64,000 nt of DNA. Source: CAVXTF01 sp963701375 (GTDB lineage Bacteria > Actinomycetota > Acidimicrobiia > Acidimicrobiales > CAVXTF01). Position 1 is the stretch's first letter; every line of letters begins with the position of its first letter. Shown here piece by piece: positions 60,447-64,000 of this stretch. The stretch lies in NCBI GenBank assembly GCA_963701375.1, contig CAVOZT010000004.1:930001-994000 (forward strand). Direction: 5' to 3'. The translations under genes were made by a program, and so were the position numbers. A model generated the notes under the pieces. It saw only the letters and a program-made list of their open reading frames with translations, did not search any database and was not told the origin of the DNA.

Positions 60447-61134
60447 GCGCCAAAGGATACCGCTCGGTACCTCCCGACAAAGCGTGGGACGAAAAGTCTA
60501 GGGAGGTGCTCTGGAGTGTTCGTCACTCTCTCCGCGCTTTCGCATTTGCGGGGTCAGAGCGTCGCAGACCCTGACCCCCGCCCGAGTCGGTACCATCGTC
60601 CCCTCGACCGAAGGACCCGCGTGTCCCGAGGAGATAGGCCCAAGTGAGACCCGCCGGGTGTCTAACGCTCGGGGTCTTGCTATACCTCGGCCAAACGTCT
60701 GGAACCCGACGTGGCGCCCGAGGAAAGAGGCCCAAGGTCAACGGCTAGCGCCCCTGCGGTTCGTCCTGGGGCAACCCCAGACCAGGCCGGGGTCACTCGC
60801 TTCGCTCGTCCCCGGCTGAGGCGCGCACTCCATCTTCCCGTGACCGTTGGTCCTGCCCGTTAGACCAAGGCCGGCATCAACGTCGCGGCTCTCGTCGCCG
60901 GGTCGTTGCTGCAGCGCGGGGGTGACGTCGCTGGCGCCCCAAGACCGGGCTGCGACGGTGGAACCTGGATTCGAGGTACCACCGCAAATCCAGGTCTGCC
61001 GCGTACGGGTAGCTTGTCGGTGAACCTCTTGACCTGCCGCGATCGGTGGAGCCCCGGTGTCCTAAGAGCAGTATCCGAGATCAGACTCACTGGGTGATCT
61101 CATCTCACGAAGATCCAACGGACTCAGAATTCCC
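60447..61134. other. Noncoding stretch with hairpins and direct repeats
   Basis: No gene is seen in about 690 bases. Hairpins: GGGGTCAG/CTGACCCC (60550-60578), CTGGGG-caa-CCCCAG (60766-60780), GCCGGGG/CCCCGGC (60786-60816) and TTGGTC/GACCAA (60847-60868). A 20-base sequence (CCCGAGGAGATAGGCCCAAG at 60625) recurs 92 bases later (60717) with two changes. It could be a structured RNA or the wreck of a repeat. Confidence 0.5.
60996..61024 (+). repeat. 29-base dispersed repeat, copy 2
   Basis: Matches 31731-31759 with two mismatches. Here it stands in noncoding DNA, 30 kb from the first copy. Confidence 0.55.
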
Positions 61135-61330
61135 TATCATCAGCGGTTGGTCTTGGTGATAGCGCATCGGAACTCGGGCCGTGGTCTGGGCCCTGCGGAT
61201 CGTCTCTGGGTCGACAGCGAAAACGGTGCCGACGTCGGCGACGGGCCTTCCCGACTTGTAGAGCTCGTCGGCGCTTTTGATGTCCTGCGCATCAGTTTGG
61301 GATAGCGCATGCGGATTGCTTGAACAGGTC
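61135..61330 (-). pseudogene. Remnant of a serine recombinase/resolvase tail (HTH)
   Basis: On the minus strand, MRYPKL and, after a shift, TDAQDIKSADELYKSGRPVA, DVGTVFAVDPETIRRAQTTA, RVPMR resemble the C-terminal HTH of resolvases and invertases (the GVGERFGVDPTTVRRAL.. GVPMR type). The catalytic part is not present. It lies between the noncoding stretch and the CD-NTase gene. Confidence 0.5.
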
Positions 61331-61390
61331 GGTGCCCGCGGTCACCACCGTCGCGGGTTAATCGAGCAGCAAGCGGGCCGGCAAGATGCT

Positions 61391-62749
61391 TTAGGCGATG
61401 AGGACAGGCTCGTGTGTCCTGGCGACACAAACGCCATCCTTGACGATGTAGCACTCCATCCAGTGGTGCCCGGCGTAGAGGGTACTTTCCTTGCGTTGGT
61501 GGTGACCCTCGTCGGGGTGGATCTCACCGCGTAACTGCCCGATACGTTTGGCTTCCTCGCCGGTATTGCGGGCTTTCCAGAAGACCTGGAACGGCGGCGG
61601 CACGTCGGTGTCAGTGATAGTGAAGAGCAACTCGTGGTGCTTCGGGACGCGGTTGGCGCGGCTGCGAAGCGCCCGACGTGCCGCCCGGTTGAACGGGGTC
61701 GGGTCGGAAACCTCGCAGGCAACAGTGACCCCGTGGGTGATGTCGACCGCAACCTTGTCCTCCATGTATTCCTCCGTGGGCGCCTTTCCGGCTCGTGGGG
61801 CGATCTTGCGGAGGATGCTCGCCGCGCTGAGAGAGGCGCCGTTGAGGGATTTCGGGAAGGCGTCACCGAAGACACCTCGCCAAGAGGCGATGCTGGCGCC
61901 GATTCCCTCGGTGTCGTAGGCAGCTCGGACGTCAGAGGCGAGTTGATGGATTCTGTCCCGGAAGGCCGTGTATTGATCGTCGGTCCACCGATGGTCGAAC
62001 GACGTGGTCGGACAGCTGGGATCGGTGATCGACGGCTTGTGTGGTCGGGCTTGCAGCCAAACGTCCAGGTCCTCCAGGACGTGGACCAAGGTGGTGGGCA
62101 CGTCCTTGTAGTGGTCGGGGTCGAAGGTACGCCATGAGTCGACGAGGTTGCCGACGAGGGTGGTGAGCAAGATGGACTTGATGGCGAAGGCGGCTTGCCG
62201 GTCTCGGAGGTACTTGAGTAGGCGAATGACCTTGCGAAGGTTGCCTGAGGTCAGGTCGTCTTTTTCTTGGAGCCACGAAGTGAATCCAATTGGGTTGGTG
62301 GTCTCGAAGTTGTTGGTCGTCCGGTTGACGATGACCTCGTAGCCGTCGGAGCGCACGATATAGGGAACGATGTCGACGTGGCAGAAGTTTGCGTAGCGAA
62401 CCCGGACGCACCGGTTCTTCTGGGTGGTCATGATCTTGTAGATGCCGCGATTGCTTAGGGCCTCCCAGATCGCCTCGCTGTACTTCTGCGGGTCGGCGTT
62501 CCAACTGGTGTCCTCGGCTAACTGGACCAGAAAGTCGGCGTCGAACTCCTTGCCGAGCGGGGGGCGGATGATGGTCTTGTGTGCCCAGGACCCCTGAGGC
62601 ACGGTGTCGAGCACCCGCCCTCCGATGTTCTCGTCACTCTTGAGCACCTCGGTGATGGCGTCCACTCGCGAGTTCAGGTCGTCGAGCCTCGACTCGTTGA
62701 GGTTGACCTTGTCTCGAAGGAACTGGGTGAAGTAGTCGAGGAGCTTCAT
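61391..62749 (-). CDS. CD-NTase (CBASS cyclic oligonucleotide synthase) with AGS-C-like sensor domain
   Basis: 452 residues. The nucleotidyltransferase core has PQGSWAHKTIIR (GS loop, 53-54), EFDADFLV (metal Asp 70 and 72) and CHVDIVPYI (third Asp near 126). A helical middle region follows. The C-terminal part (HHELLFTITDTDVPPPFQVF, FWKARNTGEEA, GHHWMECYIVKDGVCVA) looks like the AGS-C domain of SMODS-type proteins. All catalytic residues are kept, so it should make a cyclic or linear nucleotide signal after phage infection. It is divergent from the patatin gene. The ATG 62749 overlaps the stop of a small ORF by four bases. Confidence 0.87.
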   Translation of the reverse strand: MKLLDYFTQFLRDKVNLNESRLDDLNSRVDAITEVLKSDENIGGRVLDTVPQGSWAHKTIIRPPLGKEFDADFLVQLAEDTSWNADPQKYSEAIWEALSNRGIYKIMTTQKNRCVRVRYANFCHVDIVPYIVRSDGYEVIVNRTTNNFETTNPIGFTSWLQEKDDLTSGNLRKVIRLLKYLRDRQAAFAIKSILLTTLVGNLVDSWRTFDPDHYKDVPTTLVHVLEDLDVWLQARPHKPSITDPSCPTTSFDHRWTDDQYTAFRDRIHQLASDVRAAYDTEGIGASIASWRGVFGDAFPKSLNGASLSAASILRKIAPRAGKAPTEEYMEDKVAVDITHGVTVACEVSDPTPFNRAARRALRSRANRVPKHHELLFTITDTDVPPPFQVFWKARNTGEEAKRIGQLRGEIHPDEGHHQRKESTLYAGHHWMECYIVKDGVCVARTHEPVLIA

Positions 62750-62916
62750 CGGGGTCCGATCGTGCGGGCACTGGTTTGCAGCTTGAGACGCGCCGCACCT
62801 GGTGGGGTGGAAGGTGGCGCGGCTTCGAGGTGGATCGCCTGGAGCGTTCGGGCGCGCGCCCGGGTCCCGCGGGCGTTGCCTTTCCATTGGCGGAGTTCAT
62901 CTGCCACGGTGGTCAT
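62746..62916 (-). CDS. Small ORF (56 residues) overlapping the CD-NTase start
   Basis: ATG 62916 to TGA at 62746, with an ATGA overlap with the CD-NTase start. The product (MTTVADELRQWKGNARGTRA, RARTLQAIHLEAAPPSTPPG, AARLKLQTSARTIGPR) is basic with a Pro-rich centre. No clear ribosome binding site precedes it, and no homologue is known to me. The overlap suggests coupled translation, perhaps a leader or a partner of the synthase. Confidence 0.4.
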   Translation of the reverse strand: MTTVADELRQWKGNARGTRARARTLQAIHLEAAPPSTPPGAARLKLQTSARTIGPR

Positions 62917-63229
62917 TGTGCGCACGGGGGTGTGGCGCTTCCCCGGTTCCCGACCCCTCGCTCCAGTGAGGGAGGGCTGTTCTGCCTGGTCAGAGCCGTC
63001 GATTCGGACACTTCTGGCCGGTCGAACGCGACTGTCCCCGTCGTGTCTGCGACGGCGATCGGTTGGGGGCGGGCTGAAGAGGGCGGAATGATAACATCAC
63101 TGTAGTTACGAAGTGAGGATTTCGCGTGGCCCCTACCTTCTCTGACACCGCTGGTGACCCAAGACAGGGGTGTCGACCGCGCTCGGGATCTCGGCACAGG
63201 GCGTCGCGGATCGCCGTGGGGTCCGATGG
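62917..63229. promoter_or_regulatory. Divergent region between the CD-NTase and patatin genes
   Basis: 313 bases. The AT-rich part at 63089-63122 (GATAACATCACTGTAGTTAC) has TATAAT-like words and a CACT/AGTG inverted repeat; it is a likely promoter zone for both sides. No ORF here is convincing. Confidence 0.4.
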
Positions 63230-64000
63230 ATGGTGCATTGGGAACCGGCGCTCGTGAGCTCGCGGCGGTTCCAGATCCTCGCCCTGGACGGCGGTGGGTA
63301 CAAGGGAATGTTCTCGGCCGCTGTCCTCGCCCGACTGGAGGAGGACCTGCGCACGTTGATCCTCGATCACTTCGACCTCGTTGCGGGAACGTCGACGGGC
63401 GGCATCATCGCGTTGGCCTTGGGCGCCGGAAAGAGGCCAAGGGAGGTAGTGGACTTCTACGTGGACCACGGATCGCGGATTTTCGGTCACCGGCGCCGTA
63501 GGACGATTCGCCAGCTGGTTCGCTCCAAGTATGACGTGCGACCCCTCCAACAGGCGCTTGAAGGGGTGCTCGGCGATCGGTGCTTGTGGCAGAGCTCGGT
63601 GCCGCTCTGCGTACCTTCCTACGACCTGCGAACCGACAAGGTGCATCTGTTTCGGACCCCGCACTCCGAGCGCCTCGCTCGCGACTGGCGGGAGCGGATG
63701 GTCGACGTGGCTCTGGCCACCTCAGCCGCCCCGACGTTCCTCCCGGCCCACCACCTACGCGGGCTCCGCCTGGTTGATGGCGGCCTTTGGGCCAACAACC
63801 CGGCCGTCGTCGCCATTGCCGAGGCGGTCAGCGAGTTCAAGATCGACCTGTCTGACATCCGCGTACTTAGCCTCGGCACCACCAGCGACCTCGGCGTACG
63901 CTCGAACCGCCTTGACCGAGGGGGCTTCGCCGCCTGGGCGACCTGCGCAACCTCAGTCATCCTCCGCGGCCAGAGCCTGGCGGCTTCCAATGCCACCTAC
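63230..64000 (+). CDS. Patatin-like phospholipase, probable CBASS effector (CapV-like), cut by the window end
   Basis: 257 codons present, open at the right edge. FQILALDGGGYKGMF is the oxyanion glycine loop (residues 14-28), LVAGTSTGGIIALAL has the nucleophile Ser 55, and LVDGGLWANNPAVV the catalytic Asp (near residue 183). This is the Ser-Asp dyad of patatins. ATG 63230 is the best start (GTGs at 63233 and 63254 are alternatives). Effectors of this kind degrade membrane phospholipids when they bind the nucleotide made by the CD-NTase. The divergent synthase supports this role. Confidence 0.87.
   Translation, partial: MVHWEPALVSSRRFQILALDGGGYKGMFSAAVLARLEEDLRTLILDHFDLVAGTSTGGIIALALGAGKRPREVVDFYVDHGSRIFGHRRRRTIRQLVRSKYDVRPLQQALEGVLGDRCLWQSSVPLCVPSYDLRTDKVHLFRTPHSERLARDWRERMVDVALATSAAPTFLPAHHLRGLRLVDGGLWANNPAVVAIAEAVSEFKIDLSDIRVLSLGTTSDLGVRSNRLDRGGFAAWATCATSVILRGQSLAASNATY

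Noticed and set aside
60613..60740. CRISPR-like repeats
   Set aside because: Only two imperfect units 92 bases apart, without regular spacers or cas genes.

Overview
The window is high-GC actinobacterial-type DNA. Evidence for this includes many GTG and TTG starts, a class III cyclase fused to an AAA ATPase, an Rv0072/Rv0073-like ABC pair, a DUF4242 protein, and many P450, SDR and TetR genes. A member of Actinomycetota, perhaps Acidimicrobiia-like, is my best guess; the finer placement is inference. I see no rRNA, convincing tRNA, intact insertion sequence or CRISPR array.

Layout. 0-3.6 kb: small catabolic enzymes (MDR, sulfotransferase, GNAT, SDR, VOC). 3.6-4.8 kb: rsgA behind a possible leader peptide. 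4.8-12.1 kb (minus): an apparent nitrogen/carbon scavenging locus with a Tat-exported amine oxidase, a secreted TAP-type peptidase, a polar amino acid ABC importer and a MetF-like reductase. 12.3-22.7 kb: DEAD-box helicase, SDR, atypical P450, GT-C-like membrane protein, frame-disrupted hydrolase, ABC permease with an ATPase-CNMP fusion, glycosyltransferase, GNAT. 22.7-28.2 kb: LUD remnant, cupin/SRPBCC pair divergent from a TetR, GMC oxidoreductase remnant, and a large LuxR-type ATPase regulator with a frameshift. 28.4-43.4 kb: DUF4242, secreted repeat protein, MFS exporter, CAP lipoprotein, copper ATPase, GGDEF-EAL protein, an ArsR operon with a palindromic operator pair, SDR, hydrolase, LysR, VapBC. 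43.4-49.5 kb: 1.2-kresidue adenylate cyclase, secreted protein, and a zone of hairpins and decayed mobile sequence. 49.5-55.6 kb: cupin, then a TetR-controlled operon of P450, methyltransferase/AhpD-like fusion, OsmC and flavin monooxygenase. 55.7-64 kb: accessory/defence island.

The island holds an HNH endonuclease, an HTH plus unknown gene pair (a decayed partial copy lies at 49.1-49.4 kb), a 54-residue ORF, a ThiF/E1 remnant, a MazG-like small protein facing a divergent thymidylate synthase homologue, a hairpin- and repeat-rich noncoding stretch, a serine recombinase tail, and a CBASS locus. In the CBASS locus a CD-NTase with an AGS-C-like C-terminus (preceded by an overlapping 56-residue ORF) is divergent from a patatin-like effector cut by the right edge. 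The ThyA/MazG pair and the CBASS arrangement are the best candidates for something new.

Several genes (hydrolase, ABC permease, LuxR regulator, second P450, ThiF remnant, TetR N-terminus) are each broken by a one-base length change in a 2-3 base homopolymer. This suggests sequencing or assembly indels as much as true pseudogenes, so those loci should be read as probably intact in the organism.
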